Below are positions 17,399 to 26,718 of a DNA stretch of 64,000 bases, piece after piece (the first letter of the stretch is position 1; each line of letters starts with the position of its first letter). A program made the position numbers and the translations under genes. Below the pieces are notes generated by a model. The model did no database searches. It was not told the DNA's origin and worked only from the letters and a program-made list of their open reading frames with translations. This DNA is from Gordonia sp. X0973 (GTDB lineage: Bacteria > Actinomycetota > Actinomycetes > Mycobacteriales > Mycobacteriaceae): the NCBI RefSeq assembly GCF_013348785.1, contig NZ_CP054691.1:62001-126000 (forward strand), read 5' to 3'.

Positions 17399-19552
17399 AT
17401 GGAGGGGATGTCGGAAAAAACCGCTGCCGCCACCATCCGCGGCCCGCTGCGCCCGCATGAGGTCGCGCTGGCCGCTGTGCTGGGCGGCCTGACCGTCGCG
17501 ACGGTCGTCATCGCCCAGGTATTGCCGATCCTCACGTCGGTGGCACTGCTGGCGCCGGTGCCGCTCGCGCTCATCAGCCAGCGCACCCGACCGCGCGCGC
17601 TGATCGCCACCGTCGTCGCGGCGGCGGGCGTCGCCTTCGCCCTCGCCGGTCTGTCCTCGGCGGTCGGGGTCGTCGGCGCCGGTCTGATCGGCGGGGTCGT
17701 CGGCGAGATGAAACGTCGCCGCAGCGGCCTGGCCGCGTTCACCGGGGCGGCGCTGATCGTCGCCCCGATCCTGGGCGGCCTCTCGGTGCTGGTCCTGCTG
17801 GTCCTCGCCCCGCTGCGCCGACTGGTCCTGGAGTCGCTGAAGAACACCTCGAACGGCATGGCCAAGGCCATCGACGGGATGGCCGATCAGGTCGGCAAGA
17901 TCGGTGGACCCGACAACGTGACCGCCGTGCACCAACTCGCCGACGCGGTGCGCTGGCTCACCAAGCTGGGCATCGACTACTGGTGGGTGTGGATGTGGAT
18001 CTCCGGTGCCCTGGGCACCCTCGTCTCCCTCTACCTCGCGTGGTGGCTGGTCGGCGGGGTCATCGAGCGCGTCCGCGCGATCCCGAGCACCGACACCCTC
18101 GACGACGGCACCAGCGACATCGCCGATCCGGCGCCGGTCGGACCGCTTCCCGTCGAGTTGGACGCCGTCGGCTTCGTCTATCCCGGGGCATCCGGGTCGG
18201 GGTGGGATTCGGCTCGCCGGCCATCCGTCCCGGCGCTGGACGGCGTCTCGCTGCGCGTCGATCCCGGTGAATTCGTCGCCGTCGTCGGCGCCAACGGCTC
18301 CGGCAAGTCGACCGTCGCGAAAATCCTCGCGGGGCGCGCGCCGACGAGCGGCGAGGTCCGCCGACCCGGCGACCCGGGGCTGGGACGTCCCGGTGGCACC
18401 GCGATGGTGCTGCAGCGGCCCGAGACGCAGATGCTCGGCGCCCGGGTCGCCGACGACGTGGTGTGGGGGCTGCCCGCCGACGTCGAGGTCGACGTGGACG
18501 CGCTGCTCGCCGAGGTCGGGCTCACCGGCCTCGCCGATCGAGACACCGCGGACCTCTCCGGCGGTCAGCAGCAGCGCCTCGCCCTGGCTGCGGCACTGGC
18601 CCGCGACCCCGCACTGCTCATCGCCGACGAGGTCACCTCGATGGTCGACCCGCAGGGGCGCGCCGAACTACTCGAGGTCCTCGCGACGCTGCCCGCTCGG
18701 CGCGGGCTCGCCGTCGTCCTCATCACCCATCGTGCCGACGAGGCGGCAGCCGCCGACCGCGTCATCCACCTGCGCGACGGCCGGGTCGATCCCGAGCCGC
18801 CGCAGTGGCTCGGGGCGCCGGAGCCCGACGTCGCTCCGTCGGAGAAGGTCGCCGGGGTGCGCGCGCCGACAGGCGGGGAGACGCTGATCGACCTGTCCGG
18901 GGTGGGGCACAAATATCTGGCCGGCTCCCCGTGGGAGGTGACCGCCTTGCGCGACGTCACGCTCCGGGTCGGCCGCGGCGAGGGGCTGCTCATCGTCGGC
19001 GGCAACGGGTCGGGCAAGTCGACGCTCGCCTGGATCCTGGCCGGGCTGACCTCGCCCACGTCGGGAACCGCCCGGTACGAGGGGGAACCGATCGACAAGC
19101 AGGTCGGCCAGGTGAAACTGACTTTCCAGCACGCGCGGCTGCAACTGCAGCGCCCGACCCTGGGCGAGGACATCCAGGCCGCCGGCGGCGTCGACGTCGG
19201 CAGCACCGAGGTGGCGCGCCTGCTCGAGGAGGTCGGCCTGCCGCGCGAATTCGCCACGCGCAGCACCGACGCACTCTCCGGCGGTCAGATGCGGCGCGGA
19301 GTGCTCGCCGGCGCACTCGCCGGGCATCCGGAGATCATCGTCGCCGACGAGCCGTTGGCCGGTCTCGACCCGCAGGCCCGCGCCGACGTCGTCGCCCTGT
19401 TCGGGCGGCTGCGCGCCGCCGGCCTGACGTTGATCGTGATCTCACACGACCTCGACGAGATCGCGACCGTCTGCGACCGTCAGGTCGAATTGGTCGACGG
19501 CGTGCTCACCGATGCCCCCGTCGCCGCCCACCAGCAGGATGTGGCCTCATGA
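17399..19552 (+). CDS. ECF-type transporter: membrane domain fused to two ATPases
   Basis: The 717-residue protein combines an N-terminal membrane region (about residues 15-225, five or six helices) with two ABC ATPase domains. Walker A motifs are GANGSGKST at 297-305 and GGNGSGKST at 534-542. Signature motifs are LSGGQQQRL and LSGGQMRRG. The order membrane-A-A' resembles Rv2326c, and the next gene is the EcfT partner, as in Rv2325c. The membrane part probably serves as the substrate-binding S unit, so one gene would supply S, A and A'. The imported nutrient (a vitamin or metal in known systems) cannot be inferred. ATG 17399 lacks a clear ribosome site; ATG 17408 is an alternative. Confidence 0.85.
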   Translation: MEGMSEKTAAATIRGPLRPHEVALAAVLGGLTVATVVIAQVLPILTSVALLAPVPLALISQRTRPRALIATVVAAAGVAFALAGLSSAVGVVGAGLIGGVVGEMKRRRSGLAAFTGAALIVAPILGGLSVLVLLVLAPLRRLVLESLKNTSNGMAKAIDGMADQVGKIGGPDNVTAVHQLADAVRWLTKLGIDYWWVWMWISGALGTLVSLYLAWWLVGGVIERVRAIPSTDTLDDGTSDIADPAPVGPLPVELDAVGFVYPGASGSGWDSARRPSVPALDGVSLRVDPGEFVAVVGANGSGKSTVAKILAGRAPTSGEVRRPGDPGLGRPGGTAMVLQRPETQMLGARVADDVVWGLPADVEVDVDALLAEVGLTGLADRDTADLSGGQQQRLALAAALARDPALLIADEVTSMVDPQGRAELLEVLATLPARRGLAVVLITHRADEAAAADRVIHLRDGRVDPEPPQWLGAPEPDVAPSEKVAGVRAPTGGETLIDLSGVGHKYLAGSPWEVTALRDVTLRVGRGEGLLIVGGNGSGKSTLAWILAGLTSPTSGTARYEGEPIDKQVGQVKLTFQHARLQLQRPTLGEDIQAAGGVDVGSTEVARLLEEVGLPREFATRSTDALSGGQMRRGVLAGALAGHPEIIVADEPLAGLDPQARADVVALFGRLRAAGLTLIVISHDLDEIATVCDRQVELVDGVLTDAPVAAHQQDVAS

Positions 19553-20307
19553 ACGCCCTGCCGCTGCGCGAGATCCCCGGCGATTCGGTGGTCCACCGCC
19601 TCTGGGCGGGGACCAAGCTGATCGGGGTCGGGTTGATCGGCGTGCTGCTCTGGGTGCTCCCGTCGTGGCCGGCGCTGGCCGTCGTCGCCCTGGTCGTCGT
19701 CGGGGTGGCGCTGCTGGCCGGGATCCCGCTGGGTGCCGTGCCCAAGCCGCCGTGGTGGCTGTGGGCGCTGGCCGGAGCGAGCGTCGCACTCTCCGCCTCG
19801 GTTGCCGGGGTGAACGGCGGGCTGACGACGGCGCGCAGCGTCGTGCTCGGCCTGCTGGTGATCGCCGCGTCGGTACTCGTCGTGTGGACGACGCCGGCGG
19901 CCCAGCTGGCGCCGGCGATCGCGACGCTGATGCGTCCGCTGCGCTGGCTCAGACTGCCCGTCGACGAGTGGGCGGTGGTCATCGCGCTCTGCCTGCGGTC
20001 GCTCCCCCTGATGGTCGACGAACTGCTCACCCTGCGCGCGGTCCACCGGCTGCGACCCCATTCGCCGATGAAGGTCCGCCACCCGTCGTCGCAGTTGACC
20101 ATCCTCGACATGGTCGTCGCGGCCCTCTCGTCGGCACTGCGCCGGTCGGCGGAGCTGGGCGAGGCGATCACCGCCCGGGGCGGCACCGGGCGGCTCACGG
20201 TCGACGACGCGAAGCCCGGCCGCATCGACGTGATCGCGCTGGTGGTGATGGGGGTCTTCGTCGCCGCCGCGATCGCCGGGTCGTTCCTCATCCGGGGCGC
20301 GATGTGA
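19549..20307 (+). CDS. ECF transporter transmembrane T component
   Basis: This 252-residue membrane protein is of the EcfT/CbiQ type. After the opening GTKLIGVGLIGVLL come several helices, a cytoplasmic part with LRSLPLMVDELLTLRAVHRL, and AITARGG, the Ala-Arg-Gly coupling motif that grips the ATPases. Its ATG overlaps the previous stop as ATGA, so it is translationally coupled to the fused ATPase gene. It converges on sodA across a hairpin terminator. Confidence 0.88.
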   Translation: MNALPLREIPGDSVVHRLWAGTKLIGVGLIGVLLWVLPSWPALAVVALVVVGVALLAGIPLGAVPKPPWWLWALAGASVALSASVAGVNGGLTTARSVVLGLLVIAASVLVVWTTPAAQLAPAIATLMRPLRWLRLPVDEWAVVIALCLRSLPLMVDELLTLRAVHRLRPHSPMKVRHPSSQLTILDMVVAALSSALRRSAELGEAITARGGTGRLTVDDAKPGRIDVIALVVMGVFVAAAIAGSFLIRGAM

Positions 20308-20308
20308 A

Positions 20309-20340
20309 ACGCTCCCCGCGCCACAGGGCACGGGGAGCGT
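20309..20340. terminator. Bidirectional hairpin terminator between the EcfT gene and sodA
   Basis: Perfect 10-base arms ACGCTCCCCG (20309-20318) and CGGGGAGCGT (20331-20340) enclose a 12-base loop, directly after the EcfT stop and 16 bases before the sodA stop. It can serve both converging transcripts; there is no long T run. Confidence 0.7.
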
Positions 20341-20356
20341 CGAGGAGTACCGCGGA

Positions 20357-20986
20357 TCAGGCGGGGACGACCAGTCCCGAGCCCTGCTTGACGGCGCGAT
20401 CGAAGCGCTCGGCAGCGTCGGCCCAGTTCACGACGTTCCACCACGCCTTGACGTAGTCGGGCTTGACGTTCTGGTAGTCGAGGTAGAAGGCGTGCTCCCA
20501 CATGTCGAGCATGACGACCGGGATCAGGGCGGCGGAGGTGTTGCCGCTCTGATCGGTGAGCTGCTGGATCACCAGGCGCTTGCCGATGGTGTCGTAGCCC
20601 AGGATCGCCCACCCCGAACCCTGCAGGGTCGTGGCGGCGGCGGTGAAGTGCGCCTGGAACTTGTCGAAGCTGCCGAAGTCGTTGGCGATCGCGTCGGCGA
20701 GGTCACCGGTCGGCTTGTCGCCCCCGTTGGGGGAGAGGTTCTTCCAGAAGATCGAGTGGTTGGTGTGGCCGCCGAGGTGGAAGGACAGGTTGGCCGAGAG
20801 GCCGTACACCTTGTCGGCGATGGTGCCGTCCTCGCGCGCGGCGGCGAGCTTCTCCAGCGCGGTGTTGGCGCCCTTCACATAGGTGGCATGGTGCTTGTCG
20901 TGGTGCAGCTCCATGATTCGACCCGAGATGTGGGGCTCCAGGGCGCCGTAGTCGTAATCGAGATCGGGCAGGGTGTATTCAGCCAC
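20357..20986 (-). CDS. sodA: Superoxide dismutase (Mn/Fe)
   Basis: The 209-residue enzyme has all family landmarks: [20 protein letters not shown] with the first metal His, [22 protein letters not shown] with the second His, GSGWAIL, and [11 protein letters not shown] with the Asp and His metal ligands. It converts superoxide to peroxide and oxygen. Length is typical. Mn versus Fe preference cannot be told safely. The GTG start at 20986 follows GAAGGGA. A tiny membrane protein gene lies upstream on the same strand. Confidence 0.95.
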   Translation of the reverse strand: MAEYTLPDLDYDYGALEPHISGRIMELHHDKHHATYVKGANTALEKLAAAREDGTIADKVYGLSANLSFHLGGHTNHSIFWKNLSPNGGDKPTGDLADAIANDFGSFDKFQAHFTAAATTLQGSGWAILGYDTIGKRLVIQQLTDQSGNTSAALIPVVMLDMWEHAFYLDYQNVKPDYVKAWWNVVNWADAAERFDRAVKQGSGLVVPA

Positions 20987-21094
20987 GATTCTTCCCTTCG
21001 CATTGCAGATGTTTGTTTCTCACCGGACCTATCCACCGTATCCCCCGGCTGTCTGACACGTCACAGCGATGGGGGGTCGGACTCGGTCTCGGGC

Positions 21095-21226
21095 TCAGAA
21101 CGCGAGGATCACCAGGAGGATGGCGAGGGGGATGAGTGTCGCGAAGGTCCACAGACAGGACGAGGAGACGTTGTAGTTGGGCGTCTCGGCTCCGGTCAGG
21201 TCCGCGCGCTGCATGGTGGTCACCAT
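21095..21226 (-). CDS. 43-residue single-span membrane protein
   Basis: A short frame from ATG 21226 (or the in-frame ATG at 21214) reads MVTTMQRADLTGAETPNYNV, then WTFATLIPLAILLVILAF, and stops at 21095. It would have a hydrophilic N terminus and one C-terminal helix. GAAAGGGGGAG stands immediately before the first ATG and 12 bases before the second, so the second start is plausible. It lies 108 bases upstream of sodA on the same strand. No family is recognised. Coding quality is suggested by the clean signal layout, not by any homologue I can name. Confidence 0.5.
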   Translation of the reverse strand: MVTTMQRADLTGAETPNYNVSSSCLWTFATLIPLAILLVILAF

Positions 21227-21347
21227 CTCCCCCTTTCGTTCCGGGGTGAAATGAGTCACACCCGTGTGTGACCGTCATCATAGGCAGATGATCCCGCCGG
21301 AGCCAAACCACACCTCGTCGGCCAGGGCGCGCAGCGCGCGAAGGCCG

Positions 21348-21353
21348 TAGAAT
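21348..21353 (+). promoter_or_regulatory. -10 box of msrA (leaderless)
   Basis: TAGAAT ends seven bases before the ATG at 21361. Confidence 0.5.
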
Positions 21354-21360
21354 CGAGGCC

Positions 21361-22032
21361 ATGTCCTGGGGTTTCTCTCGTGCAAAGCAGGAAATGGTCG
21401 CCGCGGACGATGCGCTGCCCGGTCGGGGGACGCCGATGCCGGTGGCGGAGAAGAACATCGTGCTCGGGTCGCCGATGGTCTCGCCGGCGGGGATCTGCGA
21501 TTGGGGTCCCGGCCGTCGCGCGGTCGTCCTGGGCGGCGGGTGCTTCTGGGGTGTCGAGGAGATCGTCTGGCAGCTGCCCGGCGTGTACACGACCGCCGTC
21601 GGGTACGCGGGCGGCTTCACCCCGAACCCCACCTACGAAGAGGTCTGTACCGCGCGCACCGGTCACACCGAGGCCGTCCTGGTTGTGTTCGACGAGAGCC
21701 AAACCGACCTCGAGACCATCCTGCGCACCTTTTTCGAGACGCATGACCCGACGCAGGAGATGAAGCAGGGCAACGACGTGGGCACGCAGTACCGGTCGGC
21801 GATCTACACCTGCACCGAGGCCGACGCCCAGACCGCGCGCGAGGTGGCGCAGAAGTTCCAGCCGGCTTTGACCGCCGCCGGGTACGGGCCGATCACCACG
21901 GAGATCGCCCAGCTGTCCGACGCCGGCGACGGCCGCTTCTACTATGCCGAGGACTATCACCAGCAGTACCTGGCGAAGAACCCGAACGGCTATCGCTGCC
22001 ATGCGGCGACCGGGGTGCGATTCGCGTCGTGA
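21361..22032 (+). CDS. msrA: Peptide methionine-S-sulfoxide reductase
   Basis: The 223-residue protein has the catalytic GCFWG motif with Cys61, preceded by VVLGGG and followed by [24 protein letters not shown] and TQYRSAIY. These are hallmark MsrA segments. A Cys near the C terminus (GYRCHAATG) is the probable resolving residue. The enzyme repairs oxidised methionine in proteins, using thioredoxin. The N-terminal 50 residues before the core are typical for actinobacteria. It overlaps the following winged-helix gene by 4 bases (GTGA), so the two are coupled. Confidence 0.93.
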   Translation: MSWGFSRAKQEMVAADDALPGRGTPMPVAEKNIVLGSPMVSPAGICDWGPGRRAVVLGGGCFWGVEEIVWQLPGVYTTAVGYAGGFTPNPTYEEVCTARTGHTEAVLVVFDESQTDLETILRTFFETHDPTQEMKQGNDVGTQYRSAIYTCTEADAQTAREVAQKFQPALTAAGYGPITTEIAQLSDAGDGRFYYAEDYHQQYLAKNPNGYRCHAATGVRFAS

Positions 22033-23090
22033 TCACCCTCGAGCAGTGGAATCGCACGCTGCTGTCGCGCCAGCACCTGCTCGAACGGATCGACGAGGAT
22101 GTCATCGAGGTCCTCGACCGCTGCGTCGGGCTGCAATCGCAGGATCCGCGCCCGCCGTTCGTCGGATTGTGGTCGCGGGTCGCCGACTTCGACCCGGCCG
22201 ACCACGACGAGTTGCTGACCGACCGCGAAATCATCCGCTCGGTACTCCTGCGCGGCACCCTGATGACCGCGGACGCCCTCGACTCGCGGTGGCTGCGCGC
22301 ACTCGTCCAACCGCGGATCGCCGCCATCACCGCGTCCAACCACAAGCTGCCCGACGGGGTGGACGCGGCGGCCGTCGTCGACGAGGCCCGGTCGGCGCTG
22401 ACCGGCGGCGAACTATCCGCCGATAGTCTGCGCGATCTGCTCGCCCAGCGCTGGCCGGAGGCTTCGCCACGCGACCTGATGGCCACCGCGCGGGCGGGCC
22501 TGCACCTGGTGCAAGTGCCGCCGCGCGGTACCTGGGCCGGGTCGGGGACGATCACCTACGCGCTGCTCGACGATTGGATCGGGCCGGCCGAACCCGCCGT
22601 GGTCGACGACGAGGCCCGTCGCGATTTGATCCGCATGTACCTGCGCGGCTTCGGCCCGGCCAGCATCGCCGGGATCCAGACCTGGTCCGGGCTGACCGGC
22701 CTGCGCCCGCTGGTGCGGCAGATGGATGCCGAGTGGGAGCTGATCCGGGTCGACGGCCCCGGTGGCGAGGAGCTCTACGACCTCGACGGCCTGCCGATCG
22801 TCGACGGGGACGCCCCGGCCCCGGTCCGCCTCATCGCCCCGTTCGACCACATCCTCGTCGCACAGGCGCCCGCCGACCGGATCCGCGTCGCCGACCCCGA
22901 CCTGTTCGGGCGGACGGTCACCCCGAACGGGCGCAGCCCCGGATTCCTCCTCGTCGACGGCCGTCTCGCCGGGACCTGGCGCGTCGTCGACGGGCGGGTG
23001 GCGCTGGACTTCCTCACCGAGGTCGCCCCCGCCGCGCGTCGGGGGGCGCAGGCGGAGGCGCAACGTCTCGAGGAATTCCTCGGGCGCTAG
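22029..23090 (+). CDS. Winged-helix DNA-binding protein (HTH_42 / AlkX-like)
   Basis: The 353-residue protein fits the HTH_42 family: [39 protein letters not shown] and a C-terminal [12 protein letters not shown]. Members include YcaQ/AlkX-type DNA glycosylases and many uncharacterised relatives. The key catalytic residues of the glycosylases are not identified here, so only the fold is claimed. Translation is coupled to msrA by a GTGA overlap, suggesting a damage-repair context. Confidence 0.8.
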   Translation: MITLEQWNRTLLSRQHLLERIDEDVIEVLDRCVGLQSQDPRPPFVGLWSRVADFDPADHDELLTDREIIRSVLLRGTLMTADALDSRWLRALVQPRIAAITASNHKLPDGVDAAAVVDEARSALTGGELSADSLRDLLAQRWPEASPRDLMATARAGLHLVQVPPRGTWAGSGTITYALLDDWIGPAEPAVVDDEARRDLIRMYLRGFGPASIAGIQTWSGLTGLRPLVRQMDAEWELIRVDGPGGEELYDLDGLPIVDGDAPAPVRLIAPFDHILVAQAPADRIRVADPDLFGRTVTPNGRSPGFLLVDGRLAGTWRVVDGRVALDFLTEVAPAARRGAQAEAQRLEEFLGR

Positions 23091-23130
23091 TCCGGCTCTT
23101 GCGGTGGCCGCGCCGCGGCTCTATTGTGAA

Positions 23131-23177
23131 CCTCGTTCAGAAATAAGTATGGTTAGCCTAAGTTATGCAGAACGAGG
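23131..23177 (+). promoter_or_regulatory. Inverted repeat around the iron box, including the ribosome site
   Basis: CCTCGTTC (23131-23138) and GAACGAGG (23170-23177) are perfect 8-base arms. The right arm contains the probable ribosome site (ACGAGG) five bases before ATG 23183. The arms enclose the candidate iron box, so the leader could fold and hide the ribosome site if transcription starts upstream of 23131. Confidence 0.4.
23148..23166 (+). promoter_or_regulatory. Candidate IdeR/DtxR iron box
   Basis: TATGGTTAGCCTAAGTTAT contains the core GGTTAGCCTAA. By eye it matches the mycobacterial 19-base iron-box consensus (TTAGGTTAGGCTAACCTAA) at 14 of 19 positions, read on the minus strand. It sits 17 bases before the first ABC-exporter gene, a repressing position. 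Confidence 0.65.
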
Positions 23178-23182
23178 CATAG

Positions 23183-24952
23183 ATGACCGATCTCAAAGCA
23201 CAGCAGAAGGCCGACGCCGCAGCGCTCAAGGAGCTGATGCGCCCGGTCGCCGGGCAACTCAACATCGGACGGATCCTCGCCGTGATCTCGGCGGTGCTCG
23301 CCGTCGTGCCGTATATCGCGCTGGTCCACATCGGCGCGGTCCTCCTCGATGCCGCCCGCGCTGGCACCCCCGTCGACGGCGGGCAGGTGGGCCGGTGGAT
23401 CAAGATCCTCGTCGTCACCTTCGGCCTGCGGCTGGCGTTGTACTTCTTGGCCCTGCTGATCACGCACCTCGCCGACATCCGGTTCGGCCACCACGTGCGC
23501 GAGCAGATGGCCTCCCGCTTCTCGCGGGTACCGCTGGCGTGGTTCACCTCGACCAACTCCGGTCGGGTCCGCAAGGCGCTGCAGGACGACATCGGCACGA
23601 TCCACCATCTGATCGCCCACCAACCGGTGGACGGCACCAACGCCGTCGTGATGCCGCTGGCGCTGATGGCCTACGCCTTCGTCATCGACTGGCGCCTGGG
23701 CCTGCTCGCGATAGCGACCCTGCCGCTGTACGCCGCGGCGATGTCGCTGAGCATGCGCGGCATGGGCGAGAAGACCGTCGAGATGGACCAGCGCATGGCC
23801 ACCGTCTCGGCGCGCATGGTCGAGTTCGTCACCGGTATCTCGGTGGTCAAGGCCTTCGGTCGGGTCGGCCGCGCGCATCGCGCCTACCAGCAGGCCGCCG
23901 ACGAGTTCCAGGCCTTCTACTACGACTGGGTCAAGCCGCTGATCCGGGTGAGCTCGGTGGGGACGTCGCTGCTCGCCGTGCCCCTGCTGCTGCTCATCAA
24001 CATCGGGGGCGGCACCTGGCTCGTCCACCGCGGCACGGTGACCGCAGCCGACGTGCTGGCCACCTCGCTGATCGCGTTGCTCATCCCGTACGGACTCGAA
24101 GTGCTGATGAGCGCCATGTGGTCGCGGCAGATCGCGGGCGCCGCGGCGAGCCGCATCGTCGCGCTGGTGGACACCCGGGAATTGCCCGACGTGGAGCCCA
24201 AGGAGCAGCCGGCCAGCAGCGACGTCGTCTTCGACTCGGTCAGCTACTCCTACGGCGCCGAACCCGACGCTCCGCTGGCCCTGCACGACGTCGGATTCAC
24301 CTTGCGCGAGGGGACGGTCACCGCACTCGTCGGACCGTCGGGGTCGGGCAAGTCGACGATCGCGACCCTGCTGGCCCGCTTCGACGATCCGCGCTCGGGG
24401 AGCATCACCATCGGCGGCGTGCCCGTCGCCCAGGTCGCCGACCTGTACTCCCATGTCGGGTTCGTGTTGCAGGACCCGCAGCTGCTGGGCATCAGCATTC
24501 GCGACAACATCGCGCTCGGCCGACCCGACGCCACCGACGAGGAGATCCGGGCAGCGGCCCGGGCGGCACAGGTACTCGAGGAGATCGACGCCCTGCCGAA
24601 CGGGATGGACACCGTCTACGGCAGCGATTCCGGGCTCTCCGGCGGGCAGGCGCAGCGGGTGGCGATCGCGCGGGCGCTGCTCGTCGACGCCCCGATCCTC
24701 ATCCTCGACGAGGCGACCGCTCTCACCGACCCGGAGTCGCAGCACCAGATCCAACAGGCCCTCTCGGAATTGGCGCGCGGCCGGACCGTGCTGCTGATCG
24801 GGCACCGGCCCGAGGTGATCAAGGGCGTCCACCAGATCGTGCTGGTCGACGGCGGGCGGGTCGTCGCCGCCGGAACCCACGAGGAACTGCTCGCCGAACC
24901 CGCCTATGCGCGGCTGTGGGATTCGGCCCTGGCGAACGGAGAATTGCGATGA
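23183..24952 (+). CDS. ABC half-exporter, IrtA/YbtP-like (first subunit)
   Basis: The 589-residue protein has an N-terminal six-helix ABC exporter domain (residues about 30-310) and a nucleotide-binding domain. Walker A is GPSGSGKST at 384-392, the signature LSGGQAQRV, and Walker B LILDEAT. Sequence style (VRKALQDDIGTIHHLIAHQ, ISVVKAFGR) recalls siderophore-uptake exporters such as IrtA/B and YbtP/Q, which import ferric siderophores despite the exporter fold. The IrtA siderophore-interaction domain is absent. The upstream iron box fits iron control. It overlaps the next gene by ATGA and should form a heterodimer with it. Confidence 0.82.
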   Translation: MTDLKAQQKADAAALKELMRPVAGQLNIGRILAVISAVLAVVPYIALVHIGAVLLDAARAGTPVDGGQVGRWIKILVVTFGLRLALYFLALLITHLADIRFGHHVREQMASRFSRVPLAWFTSTNSGRVRKALQDDIGTIHHLIAHQPVDGTNAVVMPLALMAYAFVIDWRLGLLAIATLPLYAAAMSLSMRGMGEKTVEMDQRMATVSARMVEFVTGISVVKAFGRVGRAHRAYQQAADEFQAFYYDWVKPLIRVSSVGTSLLAVPLLLLINIGGGTWLVHRGTVTAADVLATSLIALLIPYGLEVLMSAMWSRQIAGAAASRIVALVDTRELPDVEPKEQPASSDVVFDSVSYSYGAEPDAPLALHDVGFTLREGTVTALVGPSGSGKSTIATLLARFDDPRSGSITIGGVPVAQVADLYSHVGFVLQDPQLLGISIRDNIALGRPDATDEEIRAAARAAQVLEEIDALPNGMDTVYGSDSGLSGGQAQRVAIARALLVDAPILILDEATALTDPESQHQIQQALSELARGRTVLLIGHRPEVIKGVHQIVLVDGGRVVAAGTHEELLAEPAYARLWDSALANGELR

Positions 24953-26709
24953 CGATCCCCCTGATCGACGTGGTGCCGCGGATGCGGCGGATGGTGTCGC
25001 GCCCGCAGGGGTTGCGCCCGGCGATCGCGCTGGCGGTGATCTGCGGACTGGCCGAGGGAGTCGCGTTGGCCGCCCTGCTCCCGGCGATCAGCTCGCTGGC
25101 GTCGGGCGAGCCGGTGTGGGGTATGGGCGTCGGCGGCTGGCTGTGGGTCTTCGCGATCCTCGCCGTGGCCGGATTCGGTCTCAACTATCTGCAGAGCCAG
25201 CGGACCTATGCGGTCGCGCTGGACTTCCTCGAGAGCATCCACCGCCTCGTCGGCGACCAGGTCTCCAAGCAGCCGCTCGGGTGGTTCGCCCGCCCGGTCG
25301 CCGGGCGGCTCTCGCGGATGGTCTCCACCGAACTGATGCAGACCGGCGAGATCTTCGCCCACATGATCGGCCCGCTGGTCGCGCGGCTCACCGCCGCGGT
25401 GGTCATCGTCGTCGCCGCCTGGGTCTGGAATCCCGTGCTCGGACTGGCGTTGACCGTCGCGGCCCCGGTGTTCGTCGTGATCACCCTGGTGTCGACGGCC
25501 TTCATGCGCAAGGGGCGCAACCTGCACGAACCGGAGGAGGTCGCACTGGCCGACCGCATCGTCGAGTTCTCGCAATGCCAGGGCGCCCTGCGGTCCTGTG
25601 GCCGGTCGCACGACTTCCCGCCACTGCTCGACGCGTTGGAGCGCACCCGGGCCACCAAGCGTCGAGCGCTGTGGCTCGAGACGGTCGGCTTGCTCCTGAG
25701 CGGTGTGGCCACCCAGGTCGTCGTCGTCATCCTCATCTCGCTGGCCGGGTCGCTGGCGGTGTCGGGCTCGCTCGCCCCGATCCCCGCCCTGGCCTTCATC
25801 GGCCTGGCGATGCGCTTCACGTCGACACTCTCCACCATCACCGAGAGCGCGATGGCGCTGGAATCGCGCCGCCCGCTGCTCGACGCCCTCGACGAGGTGC
25901 TGACCGCGCAGCCACTGCCCGAGCCGCGCGACGACGTGACGCTCCCCTCCCCGGGCGCCGTCGAGTTCGACGGCGCCGGCTTCGCCTATGACGGCTCGGG
26001 CGACCCGGTCCTGCGCGACATCTCCTTCGCCGTCCCGAGCGGCTCGATGGTCGCGCTCGTCGGGCCGTCGGGAAGCGGTAAGACGACGATCGCCAAACTG
26101 GTCGCCCGGTTCTACGACGTGGATGCCGGCGAGATCCGCGTCGGCGGCGCGGCGGTGACCGAGCAACCCGTCAGCCAGCTCATGGGTCAGCTTTCGATGG
26201 TCTTCCAGGACGTCTACCTCTTCGACGACACCCTGGTCGCCAACATCGCGGTGGGCCGCGACGGGGCGACCGACGAGGAGGTGCGGGCCGCCGCCGAGCT
26301 GGCCGGTGTCGGCGAGATCGCCCGACGGCTCCCGCAGGGCTGGGAGACCCCGGTCGGGGAGGGCGGCCGGGCGTTGTCGGGTGGCGAGCGGCAACGCGTC
26401 TCGATCGCCCGGGCGCTGCTGAAACAGGCGCCCATCGTCCTGCTGGACGAGGCGACGTCGGCGCTCGACGTCGAGAACGAGGCGCATATCGTCGCTGCGG
26501 TGCAGCGGTTGCGCGAACACGCGACGGTCATCGTGATCGCCCACCGGCTCGACACGATTGCCGAGGCCGACGTCATCGTCTGCCTCGACGCCGACGGCCG
26601 GGTCGAGGCGCAGGGCACGCATGACGAGTTGCTGGCGGTGGACGACGGGACCTACGCGCGGTTCACCGAGCGGTTGCGCAGCGCGCAAGGGTGGCAACTG
26701 GCGAACTAG
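24949..26709 (+). CDS. ABC half-exporter, IrtB/YbtQ-like (second subunit)
   Basis: The 586-residue partner has the same layout: membrane domain about residues 20-300, then an ATPase with Walker A GPSGSGKTT at 372-380, signature LSGGERQRV, and Walker B IVLLDEATSALD. The ATG overlaps the first subunit's stop by 4 bases. The pair likely acts as a heterodimer for ferric-siderophore movement, inferred from the iron box and family style. No siderophore synthesis gene is seen in the window. Confidence 0.82.
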   Translation: MTIPLIDVVPRMRRMVSRPQGLRPAIALAVICGLAEGVALAALLPAISSLASGEPVWGMGVGGWLWVFAILAVAGFGLNYLQSQRTYAVALDFLESIHRLVGDQVSKQPLGWFARPVAGRLSRMVSTELMQTGEIFAHMIGPLVARLTAAVVIVVAAWVWNPVLGLALTVAAPVFVVITLVSTAFMRKGRNLHEPEEVALADRIVEFSQCQGALRSCGRSHDFPPLLDALERTRATKRRALWLETVGLLLSGVATQVVVVILISLAGSLAVSGSLAPIPALAFIGLAMRFTSTLSTITESAMALESRRPLLDALDEVLTAQPLPEPRDDVTLPSPGAVEFDGAGFAYDGSGDPVLRDISFAVPSGSMVALVGPSGSGKTTIAKLVARFYDVDAGEIRVGGAAVTEQPVSQLMGQLSMVFQDVYLFDDTLVANIAVGRDGATDEEVRAAAELAGVGEIARRLPQGWETPVGEGGRALSGGERQRVSIARALLKQAPIVLLDEATSALDVENEAHIVAAVQRLREHATVIVIAHRLDTIAEADVIVCLDADGRVEAQGTHDELLAVDDGTYARFTERLRSAQGWQLAN

Positions 26710-26712
26710 TGT
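26707..26712 (+). promoter_or_regulatory. -10 box of the TetR gene at 26719
   Basis: TAGTGT overlaps the stop codon of the ABC gene and ends six bases before the GTG start, so the regulator may have its own leaderless transcript. Confidence 0.4.
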
Positions 26713-26718
26713 GGATTC

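Noticed and set aside
16054..17871. 605-codon minus-strand open frame opposite the DUF6545 and ECF genes
   Set aside because: Low-complexity Arg/Ala/Asp composition; the plus strand has clear membrane helices and Walker motifs.
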